Part shown: positions 24,862 to 33,621 of the stretch, piece after piece
Layout of the letters: every line of letters starts with the position of its first letter
Position numbering within the stretch: the first letter of the stretch is position 1
NCBI RefSeq assembly: GCF_000832305.1
Contig: NZ_CP010537.1
Location: forward strand, 1,860,001-1,924,000
Direction: 5' to 3'
DNA from: Cupriavidus basilensis
GTDB taxonomy: Bacteria; Pseudomonadota; Gammaproteobacteria; Burkholderiales; Burkholderiaceae
DNA: 64,000 bases
Notes under the pieces: generated by a model
Database searches by the model: none
What the model was told of the DNA's origin: nothing
What the model saw: the letters and a program-made list of their open reading frames with translations, nothing else
Translations under genes and position numbers: made by a program

Positions 24862-26199
24862 ATGGCAAGAGACCAGCAACTGATGACCTTCGCTTGTCTG
24901 GGCGAAGCTTGGGCGCCGTGTGGCCAGCTCACCATGACAGAGGAGGGCTCGGCGCTGCTCGCCTCGCGCTTTGCCTACGGCCTCAGATATTTGGATCGTC
25001 CGGATGCAATCGAAGTTGACCCCGTGAGCCTCGGCATTCACGGGGAGCCGATAAAGGGCCGGCTGCTGCTGCCCGTGAACGCGCTGACGGGCTTCGGTGG
25101 CATCCGCGACGCGGCGCCGGATTCGTGGGGGCGCCGGGTGATTGAGGCCAAGCTCAAGGTGCCCGCGAATAGCCTGCCGGAGTCGCAGTACCTGCTGCAC
25201 GCGGGTAGCGACCGCGTGGGTGCGCTGGACATTCGCTCGGACATCGATACTCCTCCTGCGAGCGCGGTGGGCAATATTTACGCGATCGAGTATCTGATGG
25301 AGGCCGCAGAGCGTATCGAAGAAGGACTGCCTGTCCCGGCCAACCTCGAGCTGATCTTCGTGCAGGGCACCGGCCTGGGTGGCGCTCGGCCGAAGGCCAC
25401 CATCCGGGACGACGCTGGTCACCTGGTCCTGGCCAAGTTCCCCAGCAAAACCGACGCCTTCGACGTTCCCCTCATCGAGACTGCGTCGTTGCTGTTGGCC
25501 AAGGAAGCCGGGCTAAACGTCCCTGCTGTGGAGACCCGCATGCTCGGCGATCGCCGCCTCATGATGATCCGCCGGTTTGACCGGTACTGGCTCGACCGCG
25601 GGGTAATGCCGCAGGCAAACACGGATCTCTTGCTGGCGCCTGCGGCAACCAGAACGGAGCGCCGCATGGCATTTGTCAGCGGCCTGACCCTGATCGGTTG
25701 CGATGAGACGGAATCGCGCACAAAGGCCTACTCCGATTTGGCCGCGGCGATTCGTAAATACTGCCATACGGCCATCGTTCGCGCCGACAACGAAGAGCTG
25801 TTCAAGCGCATGGTGTTCAATATCTTAGTGACCAACGACGACGACCACCTGCGCAACCATGGGTTCATCTGGGATCCGCGGTTGCCCGGCTGGCGGCTGA
25901 GCCCGCTCTACGACGTGCTGCCACGGCCTTCGCACGCTACCGAACGCCAGTTGCACCTCGAAATCGGGCCTCAAGGGCGGAGCGCGACGATCGACAACGC
26001 GCTGGCCGGGTGCCAGCGGTTCTCGATCAGCACTGCGCGCGCTGGAGAGTTGATCGCGGGGATTTGGGCTGTCGTGCGGGAGTGGCGGGTGTTCTTTGAC
26101 CAGTACGGTGTCGGTGCCTTGGACTGTGACAAGATCGCGCCTGCATTCCGGCACTTGGACGACATTTGCAGCGCCGAGACACGACGCCACCTGCCCTGA
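24862..26199 (+). CDS. hipA: HipA-like serine/threonine kinase (type II toxin family)
   Basis: A 445-residue HipA-family kinase. The N-terminal couple_hipA region (about 20-120; FAYGLRYLDRP and FGGIRDAAPDSWGRRVIE) is followed by the kinase core: a P-loop-like GLGGARPKAT, the catalytic segment NILVTNDDDHLRNHGF and the metal site LSPLYDVLP. These are the residues needed for autophosphorylation and phosphorylation of targets such as glutamyl-tRNA synthetase in E. coli HipA. It appears intact. It is expected to slow growth when free of the antitoxin encoded just upstream; its real target is not shown by the sequence. Confidence 0.88.
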   Translation: MARDQQLMTFACLGEAWAPCGQLTMTEEGSALLASRFAYGLRYLDRPDAIEVDPVSLGIHGEPIKGRLLLPVNALTGFGGIRDAAPDSWGRRVIEAKLKVPANSLPESQYLLHAGSDRVGALDIRSDIDTPPASAVGNIYAIEYLMEAAERIEEGLPVPANLELIFVQGTGLGGARPKATIRDDAGHLVLAKFPSKTDAFDVPLIETASLLLAKEAGLNVPAVETRMLGDRRLMMIRRFDRYWLDRGVMPQANTDLLLAPAATRTERRMAFVSGLTLIGCDETESRTKAYSDLAAAIRKYCHTAIVRADNEELFKRMVFNILVTNDDDHLRNHGFIWDPRLPGWRLSPLYDVLPRPSHATERQLHLEIGPQGRSATIDNALAGCQRFSISTARAGELIAGIWAVVREWRVFFDQYGVGALDCDKIAPAFRHLDDICSAETRRHLP

Positions 26200-26333
26200 C
26201 CCTCCGCCGCTGGTAAGGACCAGCCCAGAATGACCGACGCGGGCATACAGTTGGTAGAGCGCTTGCAGTTTGCCAGCAGACCGATACGGCTTTGTATGCG
26301 ATAAAGCACCGCGGGTTAGGGCCGTGCATGAAA

Positions 26334-26428
26334 TCCAGCGAATTGCTTTACGCGAAGGGCGCCTTGAGCACCTGACCCATCAGAAAAGTCCAGCGAATCG
26401 GTTTATCTTTGACCAGAGAATCGGTTTA
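26334..26428 (+). repeat. Three direct repeats in the hipA - FAD oxidase gap
   Basis: TCCAGCGAATTGCTTTA (26334-26350), TCCAGCGAATCGGTTTA (26389-26405) and CCAGAGAATCGGTTTA (26413-26428) are related 16-17 bp direct repeats, spaced 55 and 24 bp. They lie in a 494-bp region with no gene. They may be binding sites or remnants of a recombination/insertion site at the edge of the hipBA island. Confidence 0.6.
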
Positions 26429-26463
26429 GCTGACACCGACGAAGCAAGAACCGATGCGGCGAT

Positions 26464-26493
26464 AAGCGGCCGGGACCCGTGTCCCGGCCGCTT
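26464..26493. terminator. Strong hairpin terminator
   Basis: AAGCGGCCGGGAC, loop CCGT, GTCCCGGCCGCTT: a perfect 13-bp stem ending in CTTT. It lies 265 bp after the hipA-like gene and would isolate the FAD oxidase gene from upstream transcription. Confidence 0.75.
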
Positions 26494-26693
26494 TACATTC
26501 GTTCGAGGCCAACCTTAAATGAGGAAGGATTCGGCCCTTCTCCTGGCTGCCACGCCTGCTGCCGTCCCCCCCTTCAATTCGCCATGCCATCCTCTCCCCG
26601 ACATGACGCCGGAGACGGATCAAGCCTTGCCTGGTGGCGCGCGGCCAGTGCCGTGGCCGGACCCCTATCCGGGATTCCGTCGCGAGGTGCATC

Positions 26694-28076
26694 ATGGCAG
26701 ATCTGTCGAGTGAGCTGGTCAATGGGTTGAAGTCGAAACTGAGAGGCCAGGTGCTGCAACCTGGCGAGCCGGGCTATGACCAGGCGCGGCAAGTCTGGAA
26801 CGCCATGATCGACCGCCGGCCCGCGCTGATCGTCAAAAGCGCCGGCGCGGCCGATGTCATCGATACCGTAGCGTTCGCGCGGGCCAATGGCGTGGCGCTG
26901 TCGGTACGCGCCGGCGGCCACAATATCGGCGGCCTGGCCCTTTGCGATGGCGGCGTTACGCTGGACCTGTCGGGCATGAAATCCGTGCGGATCGATCCCA
27001 CCGCGCTGCGCGCCTATGTGGAGCCCGGTGCCACGCTGGGTGATTTCGACCACGAGGCGCAGGCCTTCGGCCTTGCCACGCCGCTTGGCATCAACTCCAC
27101 CACCGGTGTGGCCGGACTCACCCTGGGCGGCGGCTTTGGCTGGATCAGCCGCAAGTACGGCACCACCGTGGATAACCTGGTCAGCGCCCAGGTGGTGACA
27201 GCCGATGGCAAGCTGGTGCACGCCAGCGCCACCGAGCATCCCGACCTGTTTTGGGCCATTCGCGGCGGCGGCGGCAACTTCGGCGTGGTCACCATGTTCG
27301 AGTTCGCCCTGCGGCCAGTCGGCCCGGAAATATATGGTGGCCTGATCGTCTATCCGCTGGAGCAGGGCGTGGCCGTGTTGCAAGCCCTGCGCGAGCGCTT
27401 CGACGGCATGCCCGACGAGCTGACCGTGTGGGCCGTGATGCGGCTCGCGCCGCCACTGCCGTTCCTGCCGCCGCAGACCCATGGCAAGCCCATCGTGGCC
27501 CTGGCCATCTGCTACATCGGGCCGCCAGCCAACGGCCCGCAACTGGTCGAGCCATTGCGCCATCTCGGCACGCCCTACGGCGAGCATGTCGGGCCCATGC
27601 CGTTTACCGCCTGGCAGCAGGCGTTCGATCCTCTGCTCACGCCGGGGGCGCGCAACTACTGGAAATCGCACAATTTCGCCGGGCTGGACGATGGCCTGCT
27701 CACGTTGTTGACGGATTACGTCAACAAGCTGCCCTCGCCGCACACCGAGATCTTCATTGGCGCCATGGGCGGCCAGACCAACCGGGTCGCGGCAGACGCC
27801 ATGGCTTACCCCAATCGCGATGCCAACTACGTCATGAACGTGCACGGACGTTGGACCGAGCCGGCTGACGACGCCGCCTGCATTGCCTGGTCGCGCGAGG
27901 TGTTCCAGGCCGCGGCGCCGTACGCGCTTGGCTCGGTATACGTGAACTTCCTGACGCAGGAAGAGGGCGATCGCGTCGGCGCCGCATACGGGCCGAACCA
28001 TGCCCGGCTGGTCGAGGTCAAGCGGCGGTACGACCCCGACAACCTGTTCCGCCACAACCAGAACATCAAGCCCTGA
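26694..28076 (+). CDS. FAD-linked oxidoreductase, berberine-bridge-enzyme type
   Basis: A 460-residue flavoprotein with an FAD_binding_4 domain (about 40-180) and a C-terminal BBE motif (YVNFLTQEEGDRVGAAYG). H76 in VRAGGHNIGG is the histidine used for covalent 8-alpha FAD attachment; the second cysteine attachment site of bicovalent enzymes is not evident (GINSTTGVAGLTLGGG there). It oxidises an alcohol, sugar or alkaloid-like substrate with O2; the substrate is unknown. Start at ATG 26694, after GAGGTG. Confidence 0.88.
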   Translation: MADLSSELVNGLKSKLRGQVLQPGEPGYDQARQVWNAMIDRRPALIVKSAGAADVIDTVAFARANGVALSVRAGGHNIGGLALCDGGVTLDLSGMKSVRIDPTALRAYVEPGATLGDFDHEAQAFGLATPLGINSTTGVAGLTLGGGFGWISRKYGTTVDNLVSAQVVTADGKLVHASATEHPDLFWAIRGGGGNFGVVTMFEFALRPVGPEIYGGLIVYPLEQGVAVLQALRERFDGMPDELTVWAVMRLAPPLPFLPPQTHGKPIVALAICYIGPPANGPQLVEPLRHLGTPYGEHVGPMPFTAWQQAFDPLLTPGARNYWKSHNFAGLDDGLLTLLTDYVNKLPSPHTEIFIGAMGGQTNRVAADAMAYPNRDANYVMNVHGRWTEPADDAACIAWSREVFQAAAPYALGSVYVNFLTQEEGDRVGAAYGPNHARLVEVKRRYDPDNLFRHNQNIKP

Positions 28077-28091
28077 GCGCTTCCCCACCCG

Positions 28092-28613
28092 CTATGCCGC
28101 CGGCCCCGAGCCGACGGCATGGGTCACGTCGATCTTCGTGCCGCCGGCGAGCGTCTGGTACACCACGCAATACCGCTCGGTCAGCCGCAGCAGCGATTCG
28201 AGCTGCTCGGCCCGCGCGTCGGTATCCAGTTCAAAGCGTATCCGGATCAAGCGGAAGCCCACGGCGGCGTCCTTGCTCACGCCAAGCGTGCCGCGAAAAT
28301 CGAGGTCGCCTTCCACCAGCACGCGCGCGTCGCGCAGCACGATGCCCAGCGCGGTAGCCACCGCATTCAACGTGACGCCAGCGCAGGCGGCCAAGGCTTC
28401 CAGCAGCATGTCGCCAGAGCAGGCGCTCAGCCCGGTGCCGCCGGTGGCTGGATGCAGGCCGGCTTCGACCAGCGCCTTGCCGGTTTCGACGTTGCAGGTA
28501 ACGCCCTCGCCCAGGCGGCTCGATGCACGCAAGGTGATCAAGGCAGCCTCGGGGTGTTCTCGGTACGTTTCCTTGAGCGGGGCCTGGAGAGTGCGGAGTT
28601 GGTCGGCGTGCAC
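28092..28613 (-). CDS. OsmC family peroxide-reductase-like protein
   Basis: A 173-residue OsmC/Ohr-fold protein. The two redox cysteines are present: C77 (ALAACAGVTLNAVA) and C149 (ERYCVVYQT). These proteins reduce organic hydroperoxides with thiols. The length is slightly above the usual 140-150 because of an N-terminal part (residues 1-30). It is convergent with the FAD oxidase gene, 15 bp between stops; that oxidase would produce H2O2, which makes the pairing sensible but not proven. Confidence 0.88.
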   Translation of the reverse strand: MHADQLRTLQAPLKETYREHPEAALITLRASSRLGEGVTCNVETGKALVEAGLHPATGGTGLSACSGDMLLEALAACAGVTLNAVATALGIVLRDARVLVEGDLDFRGTLGVSKDAAVGFRLIRIRFELDTDARAEQLESLLRLTERYCVVYQTLAGGTKIDVTHAVGSGPAA

Positions 28614-28705
28614 GGGCGTTCTCCCAAGCGTTGGCTTCAGGCATCGAGCCTAGGCGGCGGTTGCAAAATCTTCAAGGCGGCAACAGGTAGCCGGAATCCG
28701 GGGTG

Positions 28706-29632
28706 TCAGATCAACCGCGCCCCCGGCCACGCTCCCGACATCACGATATTGCGCACAGACTGCCTCACCGTCTGCATGATGTCCCACAATTCCGGCACCG
28801 GTGTGCGGTTACGCGCGGTGGCAAGCGCCACCTGCCGCGTCACCACCGGTTCCACCAGCCGGGCTGAATGCAGCCGGCCTTGCGCTACGCGATCGGCGAC
28901 CGCGGCAAACGGCAGCAGGGTGGCGCCGCAGCCGTCTTCCACCAGGCGCATCGATACGGTATTGGACGCGTCGCATTCCAGCGCCAGTTGCAGGCTGGTG
29001 CCCGCGCGAGCAGCGAGCGATTCGGCCAGCACGCGCAGGCCGTGTCCCGTGCTGGGCAGGATCAGCGGCACTTCGCCAAGGCGGCGCACGGGAAAGGTTG
29101 GGCCGAGGTGGCTCCAGGATGTCGGCGTGACGAGTGTCAGGTCTTCTTCCAGCAGGATGTCGACCTTCAACGCCCCTTGCTGCTCGGGCAGGTAGAGCAG
29201 GGCTACGTCGATCTCGCCAGCCGCCAGCCAGGCGAGCACGGGGCTGGCCAGTCCTTCGACAAAGCGCACCTTGGTCGCCGGGAAACGTTGCTTGAGCGCG
29301 GTGCCGATGCTGGCGAATGCGGTGTTGGCGATGGTGGGCTGCGCCGCGATCACCAGTTGCGCAGGGCCTTGCGCCGACGACGCGCGGATGGCTTCGCGGG
29401 CTTCGGCCAGCGTGGCCGCTACTTGCCGCGCATAGACGATCAACGTCTGGCCGGCTTCGGTCAGCACTACGCCGCGCCCGCTGCGGTGGAACAGGCGGGT
29501 GTCCAGCGCGGCTTCCAGCCGGGCGATCTGCCGGCTTACGGTGGACTGGTCCGCGCCCATTTCGAGCGCGGCGCGCGAGATGCTCTGCGTGTTGGCGACG
29601 CAGACGAAGCAGGCCAGGTCCTCGGAGTTCAT
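28706..29632 (-). CDS. LysR family transcriptional regulator
   Basis: A 308-residue LysR regulator: an HTH with NTQSISRAALEMGADQSTVSR and RLFHRSGRGVVLTEAG; the effector domain follows (LVIAAQPTIANTAFASIG; VRFVEGLASPVLAWLAAGEI). It resembles the CatM/NAC-like group that controls catabolic operons. It lies 8 bp after the garL gene in the same direction, so it is likely part of that transcript, unlike the usual divergent arrangement. Confidence 0.9.
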   Translation of the reverse strand: MNSEDLACFVCVANTQSISRAALEMGADQSTVSRQIARLEAALDTRLFHRSGRGVVLTEAGQTLIVYARQVAATLAEAREAIRASSAQGPAQLVIAAQPTIANTAFASIGTALKQRFPATKVRFVEGLASPVLAWLAAGEIDVALLYLPEQQGALKVDILLEEDLTLVTPTSWSHLGPTFPVRRLGEVPLILPSTGHGLRVLAESLAARAGTSLQLALECDASNTVSMRLVEDGCGATLLPFAAVADRVAQGRLHSARLVEPVVTRQVALATARNRTPVPELWDIMQTVRQSVRNIVMSGAWPGARLI

Positions 29633-29640
29633 CGCGACGC

Positions 29641-30432
29641 TTAGCCGCCGAAACGATCGCGCAGCGCCTGCGTCGCGGTACGGAAGAGACCCTGGTCCAC
29701 GCCCACCGCCACGAAGCTCGCGCCCATGTCCAGGTAGCGGCGCGCGTCGGCTTCTACCGGTGTCAGCGTGCCCACGGCCTTGCCGGCGCGCCTGGCGGCC
29801 GCGAAGATGCGCGCCACTTGCGCCTGCACTTCGGGATGGTTGGGGTTGCCGAGGTGGCCGTAGGCGGCCGCGAGGTCGTTCGGGCCGATAAAGATGCCGT
29901 CGACCCCATCGACCGCGCAGATCTCGTCGGCCGCGTCCACGCCTTTGCGGCTTTCGATCTGCACCAGCACGCAGATATTGTCATTGATCTGGCTGAAGTA
30001 CTCCGGCACCGTGCCATAGCGGTTGCTGCGCTGGGCCGACGATACGCCACGCACGCCCGCCGGCGGGTAACGGGTGGCGCTCACCGCGCGCCCGGCCTGC
30101 TCGGCGCTCTCCACAAAGGGAATCAGGAAATTGTAGAAGCCGATGTCCAGCAGGCGCTTGATCAGCACCGGATCGTTGGCGGGCGGGCGCACTACCGGCG
30201 CGCTCACGCTGCCTTGCAGCGCCATCAACTGCGGGATGAAGGTCAGCACGTCGTTGGGCGAATGCTCGCCGTCGAGCAGCAGCCAGTCGAAGCCAGCCAG
30301 GCCGAGGATCTCGGTGGTGGTGGCGTTGCCCAGCGAGCACCAGCACCCGATCACGCGCTTGTGCGCCAGCACATCGGCACGAAAGCGGTTGGGCAGGGGC
30401 GAGGGCAAAGTGGAGTTCGGGAGGGAGGACAT
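29641..30432 (-). CDS. garL: 2-dehydro-3-deoxyglucarate aldolase
   Basis: A 263-residue HpcH/HpaI-family class II aldolase. Segments such as [56 protein letters not shown] and [20 protein letters not shown] match GarL more closely than HpcH as I recall the two sequences. It would cleave 5-keto-4-deoxy- or 2-keto-3-deoxy-glucarate to pyruvate and tartronate semialdehyde with a divalent metal. It is about 9 kb from garD and kdgD. The neighbouring isomerase-like gene leaves 4-hydroxy-2-oxo-heptanedioate aldolase (HpcH) as an alternative. Confidence 0.82.
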   Translation of the reverse strand: MSSLPNSTLPSPLPNRFRADVLAHKRVIGCWCSLGNATTTEILGLAGFDWLLLDGEHSPNDVLTFIPQLMALQGSVSAPVVRPPANDPVLIKRLLDIGFYNFLIPFVESAEQAGRAVSATRYPPAGVRGVSSAQRSNRYGTVPEYFSQINDNICVLVQIESRKGVDAADEICAVDGVDGIFIGPNDLAAAYGHLGNPNHPEVQAQVARIFAAARRAGKAVGTLTPVEADARRYLDMGASFVAVGVDQGLFRTATQALRDRFGG

Positions 30433-30584
30433 GACGATGGTGTTCCTGTTTTCAGTCTGGGAAGCGAGCGGGTCAGCCGGTGACCCCGCTCTGCCAGGGC
30501 GGTGTGGCCCAACATGCAGCCTTTGGCCGGCTGCGGGGCCATCGCCGATGCCAGATGGCTTGCTGGTCTGGCGGGTCTGGCGGG

Positions 30585-30959
30585 TCAGTGCGATCCGCTG
30601 ACGATCTGTTTTGTGAAGCTGGCGCGTTCCATCTCCACCACCTCCACGCTGACCTGCACGCTGTCTTCCGCGTTGGCCGGGCGCACCGCGTCGGCAATGA
30701 CCTCGCAGATCGCTTGGCTCAGTGCCTGGCGCACGGCCAGGTCGCGGCCGTCCAGGATGTGCAGGCGCGCATGGACGAAAGCACGCTCGCGCGCTTCGGT
30801 GCCCTGGCGGTAGGAGGTCAGCGTGATGCAGCGCGACTTGATGTCCGGCTCGCCGAACTGGCCGGAGGCCAGCAGCGCGGCATTGGCCTCGTCCAGCAGT
30901 TCTTCCTGCGAGCAGGTGAGGCGGGTGTTTTCGGTGATTTCAATGATGAGGTGGGGCAT
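30585..30959 (-). CDS. 5-carboxymethyl-2-hydroxymuconate isomerase-like protein
   Basis: A 124-residue CHMI-family protein (tautomerase superfamily): it starts [12 protein letters not shown], with the N-terminal proline used as catalytic base in this superfamily, and continues with the CHMI pattern [26 protein letters not shown]. HpaF/HpcD isomerises 5-carboxymethyl-2-hydroxymuconate in homoprotocatechuate degradation. No other hpa ring-cleavage gene is nearby, so the actual tautomerase substrate may differ. It is in a run of same-strand genes with garL and the Ldh dehydrogenase. Confidence 0.78.
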   Translation of the reverse strand: MPHLIIEITENTRLTCSQEELLDEANAALLASGQFGEPDIKSRCITLTSYRQGTEARERAFVHARLHILDGRDLAVRQALSQAICEVIADAVRPANAEDSVQVSVEVVEMERASFTKQIVSGSH

Positions 30960-31004
30960 GGTGGCTGGGCCTGAAGGTTTCGGTGAGTTGCCGGGGCGGG
31001 GGGA

Positions 31005-32099
31005 TCAGTCCACCGCCAGCCGCGACAGCGGGCCGGGCGACTTGCCGCGCGCTGCCTGCACGCGCGCCGCGGCGTCGTCAAGCTGGGCCAGCGTGCCGCT
31101 GTCCACCGGCATGAATTCGGCGCGGGCGCGGCGCCAGGCGCGTTCCGGCTCGCCGGGCAGCAGGATGGCATCGGTGCCGGGCTGCAGGTGCGACGAGCGC
31201 AGCCAGTCGACGAAGGCCTGCACTTCATGGCCAAAGGTGGTGCTGCTGCCCAGGCGTTCGGGGTCGAACACGATGGCCAGCATATTGTTCCAGACCGCGT
31301 GCTCGTGGGTCAGGGTTTCTGGGCGAATGGTGTGGCCACCGGTGACCGCCGCGCCCAGCAGTTCGCACATCACCGCCAGCACGTAGCCCTTGTGCTCGCC
31401 AAAGGGGCGCAGCGCGCCCTGCGCCTCGCCCGCGGGCGGGAACATCACGGCCGGGTCGTCGGTGGGGTGGCCTTCGGTGTCGAGCAGGCAGCCCGGAGGC
31501 ACCGCCACGCCCTTGTTGTTGGCCACGCGCACCTTGCCCAGCGCGATCGCGCTGGTGGCGAAATCCATCACCAGCGGCTCGCCGCCGGCCACCGGCACGC
31601 CGATGGTGAACGGGTTGGTGCCGTAGCGCGCCTCATAGCCGCCATGCGGGGCCACGATCGGCTTGGATAGCACATTGACGAAGTGGATGGAGATCATGCC
31701 GGCAGCGGTAGCCTGCTCGGCCCAGTGCCCAACCCGGCCCAGGTGGTGCGAGGCGCGCAGCCCCAGCACGCATACGCCGTGTTCGCGCGCGCGCTCGATG
31801 GCCAGGCCCATGGCTTCCTCGGTCACCGCCTGGCCCATGCCGCGATTGCCATCCAGGCTGAGGATGCCGCCAGCCTCGTGCACCACGCTCACGCGCTGGT
31901 TCAGTTGAAGCTGCTCGCCCTGCCAGGACATCACATACTTCGGGATCATGCCGACCCCGTGCGAGTCGTGGCCTGACAGGTTGGCGCCGACGAGGTGGTC
32001 GGCGGTCAGGCGGGCCTCGCGGGCATCGGAGCCGGCGGCGCGCCAGAGATCGACCACCCATTGATGGAGGGCTGGCGTCGGGATGCGGTGTTCACTCAT
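31005..32099 (-). CDS. Ldh family oxidoreductase (malate/L-lactate/ureidoglycolate dehydrogenase type)
   Basis: A 364-residue NAD(P)-dependent dehydrogenase of the LDH2/MDH2 family: DHLVGANLSGHDSHGVGM at the start of the fold, RASHHLGRVGHWAEQA with the active-site histidine, GTNPFTIGVPV, ATSAIALGKVRVA and the late motif GEHKGYVLAVM. It oxidises a 2-hydroxyacid. With the aldolase and the Bug receptor it could handle hydroxyacids or tartronate-type intermediates. The start at 32099 gives MSEHRIPTPALHQWVV; the frame upstream is low-complexity and comes from a 12-bp repeat. Confidence 0.9.
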   Translation of the reverse strand: MSEHRIPTPALHQWVVDLWRAAGSDAREARLTADHLVGANLSGHDSHGVGMIPKYVMSWQGEQLQLNQRVSVVHEAGGILSLDGNRGMGQAVTEEAMGLAIERAREHGVCVLGLRASHHLGRVGHWAEQATAAGMISIHFVNVLSKPIVAPHGGYEARYGTNPFTIGVPVAGGEPLVMDFATSAIALGKVRVANNKGVAVPPGCLLDTEGHPTDDPAVMFPPAGEAQGALRPFGEHKGYVLAVMCELLGAAVTGGHTIRPETLTHEHAVWNNMLAIVFDPERLGSSTTFGHEVQAFVDWLRSSHLQPGTDAILLPGEPERAWRRARAEFMPVDSGTLAQLDDAAARVQAARGKSPGPLSRLAVD

Positions 32100-32121
32100 G
32101 GGCTTGGGGTTCGGAAGAAGA

Positions 32122-32157
32122 GGGGAGATCGGTGGGGAGATCGACGGGGAAATCGGT
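32122..32157. repeat. 12-bp tandem repeat in the Ldh leader
   Basis: Three adjacent units: GGGGAGATCGGT (32122-32133), GGGGAGATCGAC (32134-32145), GGGGAAATCGGT (32146-32157). They lie 23 bp upstream of the Ldh start, within its untranslated leader. Confidence 0.75.
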
Positions 32158-32234
32158 GGAACATGGCGGCCCCCATGATAAGCCGCCGGGCCCGGCTTGG
32201 GTACCCGGCAAGCCATGCGAGCCATGCACCGGCG

Positions 32235-33341
32235 TCATTCCGGCCGGATGTTCGCGCTCTTGATCAGCTGCGCCCACTTGGCCACCTCGCTTTTCTGGAA
32301 CGCGCCCAATTCGGCCGGGCCGGCGCCGGACGGCTCGATCCCGAGCGAGGCCAGCCGGGCGCGCATGTCGGGCTCCTGGATGATCTTGCCGATGTCCGCG
32401 GCAAGGCGGTTGACGATGGGTGCAGGCGTGCCAGCGGGGGCAAACACGGCTTGCCAGGAAACGATCTCGTAGCCTTGCAGCTTCGGGCCACCGGCTTCTG
32501 CCACGGTCGGCACGTCCGGCAGTTCGCGGGCGCGCTTGGCGGCCGTGGTGGCCAGCGCGCGGAACTTGCCGGACTGGATCATCGGCATGGCGGCCACGCT
32601 GTTCTCGAACAAGACATCGACCTGGTTGCCCAGCAAGGCTTGCACGGCCGGGCTGCTGCCCTTGAACGGCACGTGGAGCAGCTTGACGCCCGCCATGCTG
32701 GAGAACAGCTCGCCGGCCAGGTGCTGCGAGGTGCCGTTGCCGGCCGAGCCGAAGGAGACCGCGCCGGGCTTGGCCTTGGCAGCGGCGATCACGTCCTGCA
32801 CGGTCTTCCACGGGCTGTTGGCGTTGACCACCAGCAGGTTGGGCAGGGTGCCGATCAGGGCCACGGGCTGGAAGTTCTTGATCGGGTCGTAAGGCATCTT
32901 CGGATACAGGCTCACATTGATCGAGTGCGAGCTGATGGTGCCGCCAACCAGGGTGTAACCGTCCGGCGCGGCCTTGGCCACATAGTCGGAGCCGATGTTG
33001 CCGCCCGCGCCGGCGCGGTTCTCCACCACCACCGGCTGGCCGATCATCTGCGACAGGCGCTGGCCGATCAGGCGGCCGAGCACGTCCGTGGTGCCGCCCG
33101 CGGCAAAGGGCACCACGTAGTTGACCGGCTTGGCCGGCCAGGGGTCCTGTGCATGGGCCGGCAGCGCGCCAACGGCGGCCAGGGCGCAGGCGAGCAGGCC
33201 ACAGGCGAGGCGAGATTGGGAAACAGCGCGGGAAATAGCGCGGGAAACGACGTGGGAAGCGCAGCGGAAAGCGGCGTGGGAAGCGGGATGGGACGGATGG
33301 GCTGGCTGGCCGGCCCGCAAGGGCCGCAGGTGCAGAAGCAT
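32235..33341 (-). CDS. Bug-family tripartite tricarboxylate transporter substrate-binding protein
   Basis: A 368-residue periplasmic receptor of the Bug family: WPAKPVNYVVPFAAGGTTD, GAGGNIGSDYVAKAAPDGYT, NLLVVNANSPWKTVQDVI and VPFKGSSPAVQALLGNQ. The start at ATG 33341 follows GGAGA. The N-terminal region before the hydrophobic core (CGLLACALAAVGALPAHA) is unusually long, about 45 residues, and rich in His/Ser/Ala; its DNA consists of degenerate repeats of GCGTGGGAA type. The extension may be an expanded repeat rather than a functional part of the signal peptide. It heads the transcript leading to Ldh, isomerase and garL. Confidence 0.88.
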   Translation of the reverse strand: MLLHLRPLRAGQPAHPSHPASHAAFRCASHVVSRAISRAVSQSRLACGLLACALAAVGALPAHAQDPWPAKPVNYVVPFAAGGTTDVLGRLIGQRLSQMIGQPVVVENRAGAGGNIGSDYVAKAAPDGYTLVGGTISSHSINVSLYPKMPYDPIKNFQPVALIGTLPNLLVVNANSPWKTVQDVIAAAKAKPGAVSFGSAGNGTSQHLAGELFSSMAGVKLLHVPFKGSSPAVQALLGNQVDVLFENSVAAMPMIQSGKFRALATTAAKRARELPDVPTVAEAGGPKLQGYEIVSWQAVFAPAGTPAPIVNRLAADIGKIIQEPDMRARLASLGIEPSGAGPAELGAFQKSEVAKWAQLIKSANIRPE

Positions 33342-33621
33342 GTCTTGGTCTCCATTGTATTTTTGTCTGGGCCATCGTCCTTTGCGCTGCGTGACGCGGC
33401 CGCTATGCTCTGGCAAGCGGCGCATGTGGCAGGGTGGGATCGCCTGGCAACAGGCTACACGCGTGCCGTGGTAGTAGCCTTGCGTTTTACGCATAACAGA
33501 AATGCGCCTGAAGCCAGGCGCCCAAAGCGTTCGCGACGTAACAATCGCTCCATTCCTGGAGGTTCCGGATCTCTCCCGTTCCGGCTCCGGCTTGATCGCA
33601 CTGCACCATTTTCCTTCTGCC

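Noticed and set aside
29641..30959. A homoprotocatechuate (hpa) degradation cluster
   Set aside because: The isomerase-like gene would fit, but no hpaD, hpaE, hpaG/H or hpaB/C is nearby and the aldolase resembles GarL more than HpcH. Kept only as an alternative.
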